Positions 16,892 to 25,828 of a stretch of DNA of 64,000 nt are shown here, in pieces (the first letter of the stretch is position 1; each line of letters opens with the position of its first letter). The position numbers and the translations under genes were made by a program. The notes below the pieces were generated by a model. It had not been told where the DNA came from. It did no database searches and was given only the letters and a program-made list of their open reading frames with translations. This DNA is from an uncultured Stenotrophomonas sp. (GTDB lineage: Bacteria; Pseudomonadota; Gammaproteobacteria; Xanthomonadales; Xanthomonadaceae): contig NZ_CAJYVQ010000011.1 of NCBI RefSeq assembly GCF_913778665.1, positions 372,001 to 436,000 on the forward strand, read 5' to 3'.

Positions 16892-18162
16892 GCTCCAACG
16901 ATCGAGGCGAACAGCGTGTCCTGACCGCCGGCCTGCGTCAGTGCAGGTCCAGCGTCGACCCAGGCCAGCTGCAGCTGCCATTGCCAGTGTTCGCTGGCCT
17001 GCCAGCGGGTTTCGGATTTGTATTGGGTGCCGATCCGGCGTGCACCGTCGGCGGTACCGGGCAAGCCCACCAGCGGTGCCGGCGTGGTGTACACCGCATC
17101 GGCGCGACGATGCTTCCAGGCCATCTGTACGCCCAGCTCGGTCGTCACCGTGTCGTGCAGGCGCAGCGACAGGGTCGGCTGCAGGTCCATCAGGTTGGCC
17201 GGCGCCAGCAGGCTGGCTTCGCTGAAATAAGCGGACTTCGGGAACAACGCGTTGAACGTGCCCAGCCGCCCATCGCGCAGGTTGCCATCGCCGCTGGCGA
17301 TGTCGGCCTTCAGGCCAAGCCGTGGTTGCAGCGGCAGGCGGCTCCAGCGCCAGCCGGTGTCGGTGGCCAGTGTCCACGCGCGGATGTCGAGGTCGCCGGT
17401 GGCAGTGCGTAGTTCACCGCCCTGCGCGACCAGCTCGCTGTTCCAGTCCAGTGCGCCGGCCTGGCCGAACCAGCGCGCGCCGACGGTCTGCCGACGCTCG
17501 ATGCCGGAACCAGCGGCAAAGCGCGCACCTTCGCGGCGGTAGTCCAGCAGGTGCAGGTCCCATTGCCCGGGCCAACGGCCGCGCGCCGTGGTGGCATACG
17601 CGCCCCACAGGTGCGCCCCCGGCTCACCGCGATCGTCGAAGGCACCCGGACGGTTCTGCACCGGTCGCAGCGCCATCAGATCGAGCGAACCCAACCGTCC
17701 CTTCCAACCTGCGCGGGCGCCATCGAAGGCCAGCCGGATGTTCGGCCCATCGCGCACCGACAGCAGGCGCGAACTGCCATAGCCCGCTTCCTGCCGTCCC
17801 AGCTGCAGGTGGAAGCTCCCGCGCTGCCAGCGCCAGTACGCCTGCTGCACATCCAGTGCACTGCGGTCGGTCCGGCCCGGGCCACCTGCCTTGCCATTCT
17901 CGCCGTGCACGCCCAGCTGCAGCTTCGCCTGCCACGTGTCCTCCACATAGCCGGCCGAGGCCAACGCGCGCATCAGGCCATAGCCATCTTCCGCACCGCC
18001 AATGCCGAAGCGGATCGGATCGTAGTACATCCCACGCAGGCGCAGCGACGCGTCCCAATGCAGCTGGCTGCCTCCTGCGTCGGTGCAATGCCCAGGTTCG
18101 CAGGCCAGCACCAATGCCAGCGCAACCAGCAACGCCAGGCTCAGAACGCGAAGCACGAGCAT
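16879..18162 (-). CDS. Alginate-export-type outer-membrane porin
   Basis: This 427-residue protein has a signal peptide (LALLVALALVLACEPGHC) and a beta-barrel body with alternating aromatic and polar residues. The motif YWRWQRGSFHLQLGRQE and following strands match the alginate_exp family. These porins carry polysaccharides or small organic molecules across the outer membrane. It overlaps the amidohydrolase gene by 22 bases and the MFS gene by 13, so all three are coupled. The substrate is unknown. Confidence 0.8.
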   Translation of the reverse strand: MLVLRVLSLALLVALALVLACEPGHCTDAGGSQLHWDASLRLRGMYYDPIRFGIGGAEDGYGLMRALASAGYVEDTWQAKLQLGVHGENGKAGGPGRTDRSALDVQQAYWRWQRGSFHLQLGRQEAGYGSSRLLSVRDGPNIRLAFDGARAGWKGRLGSLDLMALRPVQNRPGAFDDRGEPGAHLWGAYATTARGRWPGQWDLHLLDYRREGARFAAGSGIERRQTVGARWFGQAGALDWNSELVAQGGELRTATGDLDIRAWTLATDTGWRWSRLPLQPRLGLKADIASGDGNLRDGRLGTFNALFPKSAYFSEASLLAPANLMDLQPTLSLRLHDTVTTELGVQMAWKHRRADAVYTTPAPLVGLPGTADGARRIGTQYKSETRWQASEHWQWQLQLAWVDAGPALTQAGGQDTLFASIVGAWQW

Positions 18163-20111
18163 CCCATCGCGCCCCAGAACGCGGTCAGGTCATCGGTCGG
18201 CGCGGCGTGGTGCGCGGCGTGCCCATGCACGCCGTGGGTGCTGCAGGCAGCGCCATGGTGATGATGGCGGGCCGCCGCAAGGCCGGTGGCTTCGCCGCCG
18301 ACATGGTAGCCGCCGAAGCGGTTAACCGGCGACCAGTCCGGCATCGCCGCTGGCAGCTGCGGCGCAAGCCCTGCATAGTCGCCGTCGGCATGCACGATGC
18401 GGCCGCCGACGACGGTCAGCACGCTGGTGATGTCGGCGATCTGCGCGTCGTCGACGCGGAAGAAGTCGGCCGAGAGCAGGATGAAATCAGCCAGCTGGCC
18501 GGCTTTCAGGGTGCCCTTCACCGCCTCGTCGCCGGAGAACCAAGCGCTGCCCTGGGTCCACAGGCGCAGCGCCTGCTCGCGTTCAAGCTGGTTTTCCTCG
18601 CCATACAGGACCAGACCACCCACGGTGCGCCCGGTCACCAGCCACGACAGCGCCACCCATGGGTTGTAGCTGGCCACACGGGTGGCATCGGTGCCCGCGC
18701 CCACCGGTACTCCCTCGGCCAGCATCCGCTTCACCGGCGGCGTGTGCCGCGCAGCCTGCACACCGTAGCGCTCGACGAAGGCTTCGCCCTGGTAGGCCAT
18801 GCGGTGCTGCACGGCGATGCCGCCACCCAGCGCACGGATGCGTTCGATGTTGCGCGGGGTGATGGTCTCTGCGTGGTCGATGAACCAGTGCAGGCCATCG
18901 AACGGCACCTCGCGGTTGACCTGTTCGTACACATCGAGGATGCGGGTGATGCTCTCGTCGTAGGTGGCGTGGATACGGAACGGCCAGCGCTTCTCGACCA
19001 GCAGCTTCACCACGTCGTGCAGTTCGGGCTCAAGCTCCGGCGGCAGCTCCGGCCGCGGCTCGTTGAACAACTCGAAATCGGCGGCCGAGAACACCAGCAT
19101 TTCCCCGGCGCCATTGTGGCGCAGCAGGTCATCGCCCTGGCGCGGCTGCAGGATCTCGCTCCAGCCCCTGAAGTCGTCCACTTCCTTGCCCTTGTTCTGG
19201 GTGAACAGGTTGTAGGCGATGCGCACCGTCAGCTGGTCGTCGCGATGCAGCTGCTCGATGACCTGGTAGTCCTCGGGATAGTTCTGGAAGCCGCCGCCTG
19301 CGTCGATCACCGAGGTGATGCCAAGCCGGTTCAGTTCGCGCATGAAGTGGCGCGTGGAATTGGCCTGGTACTCGATCGGCAGGCGCGGGCCTTTGGCCAG
19401 CGTGGCATACAGGATCAGCGCATTGGGCTTGGCCAGCAGCAGCCCTGTCGGGTTGCCCAGCGAATCACGCACGATCTGCCCACCCGGCGGATCGGGGGTA
19501 TCCTTGTTGTAGCCGCAAGCGCGCAGCGCGGCGCGGTTGAGCAGCGCGCGGTCGTACAGGTGCAGCAGGAACACCGGCGTATCGGGTGCAATGGCGTTCA
19601 GCTCCTGCAGGGTCGGCAGGCGCTTCTCGTTGAACTGCGCGGCGGTGAAGCCACCGACCACGCGCACCCACTGCGGCGCTGGCGTGCGGTCGACCTGGGC
19701 TTTCAGCATCGCCATCGCGTCGGCGAGCGAGCGCAGGCCGTCCCATCGCAGTTCCAGGTTGTAGTTCAGGCCGCCACGGATCAGATGGGTATGGCTGTCG
19801 TTGAGGCCGGGCAGCAGGCGCCGGCCCTGCGCGTCGATCAGGGTCGCTTCATTGCCCCACCCGCGCATGATCTCCGCGTCGCTACCGACAGCGACGATAC
19901 GGCCTTCCTGCACGGCCAGCGCCTGTGCGTGCGGTTGCTGCGGATCAAGCGTGGTGATGCGGGCATTGCGGATGACCAGCGTGCTCATGCGACGCTCCTT
20001 GGAAGTGGAATCGAGTGCGGCGCCGGCGTGGCCGGCCAACCCCAGTGCAACGGCAGCGCCGCTGGCCAGCACCACGTTGCGGCGGCCGTGGTCGAGTGGA
20101 TCGTGACTCAT
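18141..20111 (-). CDS. YtcJ-like amidohydrolase with Tat signal and His/Cys-rich tail
   Basis: This 656-residue metal-dependent hydrolase of the amidohydrolase_3 (YtcJ) family has an N-terminal twin-arginine-like signal (HGRRNVVLASGAAVALGLAG). The HxH metal motif is in LNDSHTHLIRGG, and a late metal-binding motif is IDHAETIT. The last 45 residues are unusual: ARHHHHGAACSTHGVHGH, then AAHH, and the end CSCFAF. Such a tail could bind metal. A second Met (MSTLVIRNARI, about residue 42) would give a cytosolic form without the signal. It overlaps the DoxX gene by ATGA. The substrate is unknown. Confidence 0.85.
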   Translation of the reverse strand: MSHDPLDHGRRNVVLASGAAVALGLAGHAGAALDSTSKERRMSTLVIRNARITTLDPQQPHAQALAVQEGRIVAVGSDAEIMRGWGNEATLIDAQGRRLLPGLNDSHTHLIRGGLNYNLELRWDGLRSLADAMAMLKAQVDRTPAPQWVRVVGGFTAAQFNEKRLPTLQELNAIAPDTPVFLLHLYDRALLNRAALRACGYNKDTPDPPGGQIVRDSLGNPTGLLLAKPNALILYATLAKGPRLPIEYQANSTRHFMRELNRLGITSVIDAGGGFQNYPEDYQVIEQLHRDDQLTVRIAYNLFTQNKGKEVDDFRGWSEILQPRQGDDLLRHNGAGEMLVFSAADFELFNEPRPELPPELEPELHDVVKLLVEKRWPFRIHATYDESITRILDVYEQVNREVPFDGLHWFIDHAETITPRNIERIRALGGGIAVQHRMAYQGEAFVERYGVQAARHTPPVKRMLAEGVPVGAGTDATRVASYNPWVALSWLVTGRTVGGLVLYGEENQLEREQALRLWTQGSAWFSGDEAVKGTLKAGQLADFILLSADFFRVDDAQIADITSVLTVVGGRIVHADGDYAGLAPQLPAAMPDWSPVNRFGGYHVGGEATGLAAARHHHHGAACSTHGVHGHAAHHAAPTDDLTAFWGAMGCSCFAF

Positions 20112-20533
20112 GCGAACTCTCCCGGAAGGCGTTCGCCATCCAGCGCCCAGGCGCCAGGCCCGGCCAGCGCGAGGGCCAGCAGTACCGTGGTCCACATCAA
20201 CGGGTACTCACTACCGCCGCGCATCCAGAACCAGCCCTTGGGCAGGGCCAACAGTACGGTGAAGCCGATGAAAGCAGCGGCCGCCAGTGCGGCGATGCGG
20301 GTCTGCCAGCCCAGCAGCACCGCCAGCCCGGACAACACCTGCAGCAGCGCCAGCAGCAACGGCAATGGCACGGCCGCCGGCAACCCGAAGCCGCGCAGCT
20401 CGCTGGCGAAACCGGCCAGGCCGGGGCCACCGAACCAGCCGAACAGCTTGCCCAGCGCGTGTGGCAGCAGGAAGCCTCCTGCCGCCACGCGCAGCATCAG
20501 CAGGGCCAGGTCGAGGCCATGCCCGGACAGCAT
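20108..20533 (-). CDS. DoxX family membrane protein
   Basis: This 141-residue protein has four hydrophobic helices and the DoxX-type start (LLMLRVAAGGFLLPHALGKLFGWFGG). DoxX proteins are small inner-membrane proteins linked to quinone/thiol redox systems or detoxification; the role here is unknown. It begins 2 bases after the isochorismatase-like gene and overlaps the amidohydrolase by 4, as part of the operon. Confidence 0.85.
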   Translation of the reverse strand: MLSGHGLDLALLMLRVAAGGFLLPHALGKLFGWFGGPGLAGFASELRGFGLPAAVPLPLLLALLQVLSGLAVLLGWQTRIAALAAAAFIGFTVLLALPKGWFWMRGGSEYPLMWTTVLLALALAGPGAWALDGERLPGEFA

Positions 20534-20535
20534 GC

Positions 20536-21192
20536 TCAGTGCCCGCCTTCCTGCGCGCCGAACATGCGCTTGGCATACTGGATGCCGATGCCATAACCGC
20601 CGGCGTGGTCACGGGCGATGCCGGTGGTCAGCCCGTAGGTCTCGCCGCGCGCCCAATCGCGCTGAAGTTCCAGCAGGTACTGCACGCTGGTCATCGCTAC
20701 TACCCCGGCCTGCACCATGCGGGTGATGGCGCGCTCGTGCGCTTCCTCGCTGACGTCGCCACAGGCGTCGGTGATCACATGTACCTCGAAGCCCTGCGCC
20801 AGTGCCGACAGCGCCGGGCCGACGATGCAGACGCTGGTCCACAGGCCGGCCATCACCAGCCGGCGCTTGCCGATTCGGTTGATCTCGTCGATCACCGGCT
20901 GGTCCTCCCACGTGTTCATCGAGGTGCGATCGAACACCGTATGGCCCGGAAAAATCGCCGGCAGCTCGGGGAACATCGGGCCGGAGAACGAGGCTTCCGC
21001 CACCGTGGTCAGCAGCACCGGCACGTTGAAGCCCTTGGCGCCCTTGCCGATCAGTGCCACGTTGTTGCGCAGTGCGGAGATGTCGATCGTGTGGGTGGCA
21101 AACGCCATCTGCGACTGGAAGTCGATCAGCACCAGTGCATGGTCGGTCGGTGACAACAGGGACGGGGCGGGCGTGGCAGTTGCAAGGTTCAT
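20536..21192 (-). CDS. Isochorismatase-family cysteine hydrolase (YcaC-like)
   Basis: This 218-residue protein has the cysteine-hydrolase fold. The active-site Asp24 is in LVLIDFQSQM and the nucleophile Cys122 is in GLWTSVCIVG, with the usual cis-peptide region just before it. Its length and the C-terminal GGYGIGIQYAKRMFG resemble YcaC-like hydrolases. The substrate is unknown (amide or nicotinamide-like compounds are known for the family). The start overlaps the AraC stop as ATGA. Confidence 0.9.
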   Translation of the reverse strand: MNLATATPAPSLLSPTDHALVLIDFQSQMAFATHTIDISALRNNVALIGKGAKGFNVPVLLTTVAEASFSGPMFPELPAIFPGHTVFDRTSMNTWEDQPVIDEINRIGKRRLVMAGLWTSVCIVGPALSALAQGFEVHVITDACGDVSEEAHERAITRMVQAGVVAMTSVQYLLELQRDWARGETYGLTTGIARDHAGGYGIGIQYAKRMFGAQEGGH

Positions 21193-21632
21193 GCGTGGAC
21201 TCCGTTGGAATCAAGGTCTGGGGGAAGCAGGAGCGCGGCATCGCCAGCCAGGTACTGGCCGGGACTGCAGCCCGTCTCCGCGCGGAAGCTGCGGACGAAA
21301 TGGCTCTGGTCAAAGAAGCCGAGCTGCTGCGCCAGGCAGGACATCGGCAGATGCTGGGCCGACAACAGCTGGCGCGCACGTTCGATACGGCGCCGGCGGA
21401 CATAGCGCAGCGGACTGGCGCCGGTACCGGTGCGGAACAGGCGCACCAGATGGAAACGGCTGACACAGGCAGCCTCCGCCAGCTGGGTTACCCGCAGCGG
21501 CTGTGACAGGTGTTCATCGACATAGCGCAGCGCCCGCTGCAACGCGGCGGCCTGATGCGGTGCCAACGACGCGGCGGGCGGGGCATGCGGAAGGACGGTG
21601 GCCATCGAGGACGCCGCGAGGGGGTAGCCCAT
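21189..21632 (-). CDS. Short AraC-family regulator
   Basis: This 147-residue protein is essentially only the AraC DNA-binding domain, with two helix-turn-helix motifs (VTQLAEAACVSRFHLVRLFR and LAQQLGFFDQSHFVRSFR) and the ending GCSPGQYL. There is no ligand-binding half. It is the first gene of the coupled operon and probably regulates it. A start at 21605 is also possible; neither has a clear ribosome binding site. Confidence 0.88.
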   Translation of the reverse strand: MGYPLAASSMATVLPHAPPAASLAPHQAAALQRALRYVDEHLSQPLRVTQLAEAACVSRFHLVRLFRTGTGASPLRYVRRRRIERARQLLSAQHLPMSCLAQQLGFFDQSHFVRSFRAETGCSPGQYLAGDAALLLPPDLDSNGVHA

Positions 21633-21682
21633 GGTGCGGCGCGTGCGCGCGATGCCCTACCCCCGTCGGTCGAGGCCAGCGC

Positions 21683-22015
21683 CTACCCGAATGGGGGAGG
21701 CCGGCGGCCGATCACGCGGCGTCCGAACCAGCGTGCGTCCAGCGAATAGGCCCCTGGACCCAGCACCAGCAGGGACAGCGGCAGCAGCGCCAGCGGCCAG
21801 GGTACGGTCTGTGCGTGCAGGCTGACGGCGGCCAGCGCGACGGCCAGCGGGGTCAGCGCGCCCAGCACGAGCATCGCCACCGCCAGCAGGCACAGCACCG
21901 ACCACCCGCCTGCGTGCGTGCCAGGCATGCACAGCGCAGCGGCCAGGCACAGCCGCAGCCACAGCAGACCCAGGCCTGGACCGCGGTCGGGGAACATCAC
22001 GAACAGGCGCTGCAT
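21683..22015 (-). CDS. Small DoxX-like membrane protein
   Basis: This 110-residue protein has about four hydrophobic segments and ends with LGPGAYSLDARWFGRR, which resembles the C-terminus of DoxX proteins. It lies 50 bases upstream of the AraC gene in the same direction and divergent from the histidine kinase. The function is unknown. The start at 22015 is chosen by the beginning of the hydrophobic sequence. Confidence 0.65.
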   Translation of the reverse strand: MQRLFVMFPDRGPGLGLLWLRLCLAAALCMPGTHAGGWSVLCLLAVAMLVLGALTPLAVALAAVSLHAQTVPWPLALLPLSLLVLGPGAYSLDARWFGRRVIGRRPPPFG

Positions 22016-22111
22016 GGCCGGGCTCCGGGGAACATGCCGGCGTGATATCCGACGGTGGCGCCGGCCGCCTACCCCGTTCGGGTCACCCTCGGTTGCCCCA
22101 CACCTGCCAGA

Positions 22112-25100
22112 ATGCGCGCCATGCGTGGCCGCCCCTTCCCGTTCCGGTGTCGTTTGCCGACGCTGCTGACGTGCCTGCTGCTGTTGACTGCCCTGCCCGC
22201 TCTTGCCGTGCAGCGCCCGCCGGTGAGCGGCGGACTGCCCGATTACGAGCACACGGCCTGGCGCGTCGGCCAGGGGGCGCCCGGCGACATCTGGGACATT
22301 GTCCAGGACCGCGACGGTCTGTTGTGGCTGGCCACGGGCTCAGGCCTGTACCGCTTCGATGGCCGTCGTTTCGAACGGCAAGCGGCGCCCGTCGGCAGCC
22401 ATTTTCCGTCCACCAACATGGTCACGCTGGCACCGGGCCGCGATGGTGCTCTGTGGATCGGTTACTTCCAGGCGGGCATCAGCCGGTTCGCACAGGGACA
22501 GCTGCGCAACTACGGCCGCGAGCAAGGGGTGCCGGTCGGCGTGGTCCCGCGCTTCAGCCACGATCGCCAGGGCCAGCTGTGGGCGGCGATCAACGGCGGG
22601 CTGCGCCGCTTTGACGGACAGCGCTGGCAGCCACTGCTGGCAAATGCCGGGCTGCCGGAGCGCCGCGTGCAGTGGGTGCTGCACGATAGCCGGGGTACGT
22701 TCTGGGTGCTGGCCGACCTGAAGATCTGGATGCGTGCGACCGGCCAGACCACGTTCGAAGACACCGGCATTGCGGTCTCGCAGATGGCGACACTGGCCGA
22801 AAGCCCACAAGGTGAAGTGTGGCTGGCCGACCGGGTGCGCGGCACCTCGCCGCTGGCCAACGCGCAGGGTCTGTTGGCGGCAAGCGAACGTGAAGCGCGG
22901 CGGCTTCCAGAGCTGGTCGCCGCTCGTCTGCAGTTCACTGCCGATGGCGCGCTGTGGGCCACGATGAGCCCGCACGGCGGCATGGCCCGCATCACCTTCG
23001 ACGGCACCCGGGCCGTGCGCATGGAACGCTTCGATTCACCGCACGGGCTGACCGCCACCTCGGCGGTGCCGATCATCGTCGATCGCGAAGGCAATCTCTG
23101 GGTCGGCACCAATCTCGGCCTCAACCGCTTTCGCGCACGCAGCGTGCACACCTTGGCGGTGGGCCCGAGCGATCCCTACCGCTCGCTGGTGCGGGCCAGC
23201 GATGGCCGCGTGTATGGCTATGGCGAAGACCTCAAGCCCTACGATCTGCGACGCACGCTGCTGGACAGCAGCGCCACGCAACTGCAGGCCGCCGCACGCC
23301 AGGCACCTACGCCGATCTGGCAGTTCGACTGGGTCAATCTTGCGCGCACAGTTGGCGGCCGCACATCGTTGATCCCACTGCCGGCCCCGTTTACCGGGCA
23401 ACCGCTGCATGCGCTGCTGTTCCCCGACGACGAGCAGGCCTGGGTGTGTACGGGTGAGCGTGGCGTCCTTCATTACCTGCATGGGCAATGGCAGCGCGAG
23501 GTTCGCCTGCCAGAGCAGGCCTGCTCATCGCTGGCACTGGATGCCCATGGCCAGCTGCTGCTTGGCTATGCAGACGGCCGCCTGCGCCGGATGAGTGCGG
23601 ACCGCATCGAGAGCTTCGATGCCAGCCAGGGCCTGTCGGTGGGGCCGATCACCGCGATGCTGCATCACCAGGACATTCTGCTGGTCGCCGGCGAAGCCGG
23701 GCTGGCTGCGCGACTGGGCAATGGACGATTCGTTCCGGTGCGCACCGACATGGCCGGCGTCCTGGAAGGCATCACTGGCATGGTCGCCGATGCCAATGGC
23801 CACCTGTGGCTCAACGGCAGCCGTGGCCTGGTGCGGATGGAAAGCGGGCTGCTGCGCCGTGCCCTGCGTACCGGCCTGCCGGTCACGCCGCGCCTGTTCG
23901 ACGCGATCGACGGCATGCCGGGAATCGCCCTGCAGAGCGGGCCCATCGCCACCGCCGCCCTGGCCGACGATGGCCTGCTGTGGCTGGCCACCAACCAGGG
24001 CCTGGCCTGGCTGGACACCACCCATTCGCACGTCAATACGATGGCCCCCAGCGTGCGCATCGGCGAGGTGCTGTATGGCAGCAAGCACGAGCCGCTGCGC
24101 GATGGCCTGCGCCTTCCCGCCGGTACCAGCCAACTGCAGATCGACTACGTGGCCTTGTCACTGGCACGCCCGGAGCGCAACCGCTACCGCTATCGCCTCT
24201 CCGGCGTCGACGACGGCTGGCAGGATGCGGGCAGCAGCACCCGCGCGTATTACACCAACCTCGCACCGGGCAATTACCGGTTCGAGGTGGAAGCGGCCAA
24301 CGAGGACGGCATCTGGAGCACCTCCCCGGCCAGCCGCAGCTTCCGCATCGCTCCCACCTTCATGCAGACCGTGTGGTTCAAGCTACTGTGCGCCGCCGCG
24401 ATACTCGCGCTGCTGATGATGGCGGTGCGCATCCGCAGTGGCCAGCTGGCGGCACTGTTCCGCGCGCGCCTGCAGGAACGCAATGGTGAGCGCGAACGCA
24501 TCGCGCGCGACCTGCATGACACGCTGCTGCAGGGCAGCCAGGGCCTGATCCTGCGCCTGCATGCGATCAGCCAGTCACCCCAGACCCCGGAGCCGGTGCG
24601 CAGCCAGCTGGAGGCGGCCATGCAACTGGCCGAACGCAACCTGGCCGAGGGCCGCGAGCGGGTCAACGCGCTGCGCGACGGTCCGTTCGCAGGGCGCGAC
24701 TTGGCCTCGGCACTGGCCGACGTGCATGCCGAGTACGCTGGCCACGGCATCAACCCCCTGCGCCTGACCGTCGAGGGCGCGGCGCCACCGCTGCAGGTCG
24801 ACGCCGCCGAAGAGGTATTCCTGATCGGCCGCGAGGCGATACGAAACGCATTGCGCCATGCCGATGCGCGCGCCATCGAAGTGGAACTGTCCTACGGCGC
24901 GCGCTGTTTCCTGCTGCACGTGCGCGACGATGGCGTCGGCATCGCAGACGAGAATGCCGGCCACGGGCATTGGGGCCTGCAGGGCATGCGCGAGCGGGCG
25001 CAACGGCTTGGCGCGGAGCTGCAGCTGTGGACCCGCCCAGGCCTGGGTACCGAAGTGGCGCTGGCGGTCCCTGCCCGGCGCCTGTATCACCGCCGTCCGT

Positions 25101-25141
25101 CGCGCTGGCGCTGGCCTTGGAGCAGACCCAACCATGACTGA
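22112..25141 (+). CDS. Two-component sensor kinase with periplasmic propeller and Y_Y_Y domain
   Basis: This 1009-residue protein has a signal peptide/anchor, a large periplasmic beta-propeller with repeated WLATGSGLYRFDG-type blades (Reg_prop), a Y_Y_Y domain near residues 690-755 (YRYRLSGVDDGWQDAG), one membrane helix near 770 and a HisKA_3 kinase. The phospho-accepting His802 is in IARDLHDTLLQG, and the ATPase region has REAIRNALRHADA. The ligand is unknown. ATG codons at 22112 and 22121 are both possible. It overlaps the response-regulator gene by 8 bases. Confidence 0.93.
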   Translation: MRAMRGRPFPFRCRLPTLLTCLLLLTALPALAVQRPPVSGGLPDYEHTAWRVGQGAPGDIWDIVQDRDGLLWLATGSGLYRFDGRRFERQAAPVGSHFPSTNMVTLAPGRDGALWIGYFQAGISRFAQGQLRNYGREQGVPVGVVPRFSHDRQGQLWAAINGGLRRFDGQRWQPLLANAGLPERRVQWVLHDSRGTFWVLADLKIWMRATGQTTFEDTGIAVSQMATLAESPQGEVWLADRVRGTSPLANAQGLLAASEREARRLPELVAARLQFTADGALWATMSPHGGMARITFDGTRAVRMERFDSPHGLTATSAVPIIVDREGNLWVGTNLGLNRFRARSVHTLAVGPSDPYRSLVRASDGRVYGYGEDLKPYDLRRTLLDSSATQLQAAARQAPTPIWQFDWVNLARTVGGRTSLIPLPAPFTGQPLHALLFPDDEQAWVCTGERGVLHYLHGQWQREVRLPEQACSSLALDAHGQLLLGYADGRLRRMSADRIESFDASQGLSVGPITAMLHHQDILLVAGEAGLAARLGNGRFVPVRTDMAGVLEGITGMVADANGHLWLNGSRGLVRMESGLLRRALRTGLPVTPRLFDAIDGMPGIALQSGPIATAALADDGLLWLATNQGLAWLDTTHSHVNTMAPSVRIGEVLYGSKHEPLRDGLRLPAGTSQLQIDYVALSLARPERNRYRYRLSGVDDGWQDAGSSTRAYYTNLAPGNYRFEVEAANEDGIWSTSPASRSFRIAPTFMQTVWFKLLCAAAILALLMMAVRIRSGQLAALFRARLQERNGERERIARDLHDTLLQGSQGLILRLHAISQSPQTPEPVRSQLEAAMQLAERNLAEGRERVNALRDGPFAGRDLASALADVHAEYAGHGINPLRLTVEGAAPPLQVDAAEEVFLIGREAIRNALRHADARAIEVELSYGARCFLLHVRDDGVGIADENAGHGHWGLQGMRERAQRLGAELQLWTRPGLGTEVALAVPARRLYHRRPSRWRWPWSRPNHD

Positions 25142-25787
25142 GTCCCCTACCCCGATCGGCGTGCTGGTAGTCGACGATCACCCACTGCTGCGTGATGGCT
25201 TGGCCGCGCTGCTCGGCGCCCAGCCTGACCTGCGCCTGCTGGGCGAAGCCGCCGATGGCGAGGAAGCCATCGCGCGGTACCAGCAGCTGCAGCCCGATGT
25301 GGTGCTGATGGACCTGCAGATGCCGCGCCTGGATGGCGTGGAAGCGATCGTGCGGATCCGTGCACTCGACCCGCGCGCGCGCATCATCGTGCTGACAACC
25401 TACCGCGGCGACGTGCGCGCGGTGCGTGCGCTGCAGGCCGGTGCGAGCGCCTACCTGCTGAAGGACATGCTGCGCCACGAGCTGATCGACACCATCCGCA
25501 TGGTGGCCGGCGGTCGTCGCGCGCCGATTCCTCCAGCGGTGGCTGCCAGCATCGCCGCGCACGTGGTGGAAGACCGCCTGTCACCGCGCGAGACCGAGGT
25601 CCTGCGGCACGTGGCAGGCGGACTGTCGAACAAGCGAATCGGCGAGCGCATGCAGATCTCCGAGCAGACGGTGAAGGCGCACATGAAGAGTTTGATGGAC
25701 AAGCTAGGCGTCGGCGACCGCACCCATGCCGTCACTCAGGCACTGCGGCGCGGCATCATCAGCCTGGACGACAGCGGTCACGATTAG
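25134..25787 (+). CDS. NarL/FixJ-family response regulator
   Basis: This 217-residue protein has a receiver domain with the acidic pair Asp14/Asp15 and phospho-acceptor Asp60 (VLMDLQMP), a Thr switch and KD motif (LLKDML), and a LuxR-type helix-turn-helix (LSPRETEVLRHVAGGLSNKR, then QTVKAHMKSLM). It is the partner of the upstream kinase. The target genes are unknown; nearby candidates are the divergent DoxX-like gene and operon. Confidence 0.95.
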   Translation: MTESPTPIGVLVVDDHPLLRDGLAALLGAQPDLRLLGEAADGEEAIARYQQLQPDVVLMDLQMPRLDGVEAIVRIRALDPRARIIVLTTYRGDVRAVRALQAGASAYLLKDMLRHELIDTIRMVAGGRRAPIPPAVAASIAAHVVEDRLSPRETEVLRHVAGGLSNKRIGERMQISEQTVKAHMKSLMDKLGVGDRTHAVTQALRRGIISLDDSGHD

Positions 25788-25828
25788 GGGGTTGTTCGGC
25801 AGGGCTTGCAGCCCTGCCGAACAACCCC
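25788..25828. terminator. Strong bidirectional terminator
   Basis: A perfect 18-base-pair stem (GGGGTTGTTCGGCAGGGC and its complement) with loop TTGCA lies between two convergent genes. Its outer ends touch the stop codons of the response regulator and of the MFS gene. Confidence 0.9.

Noticed and set aside
17322-20726. Long plus-strand open frame opposite the porin, amidohydrolase and DoxX genes
   Set aside because: The opposite strand carries recognisable families with clear catalytic motifs; this product is low-complexity without a signal or domain.
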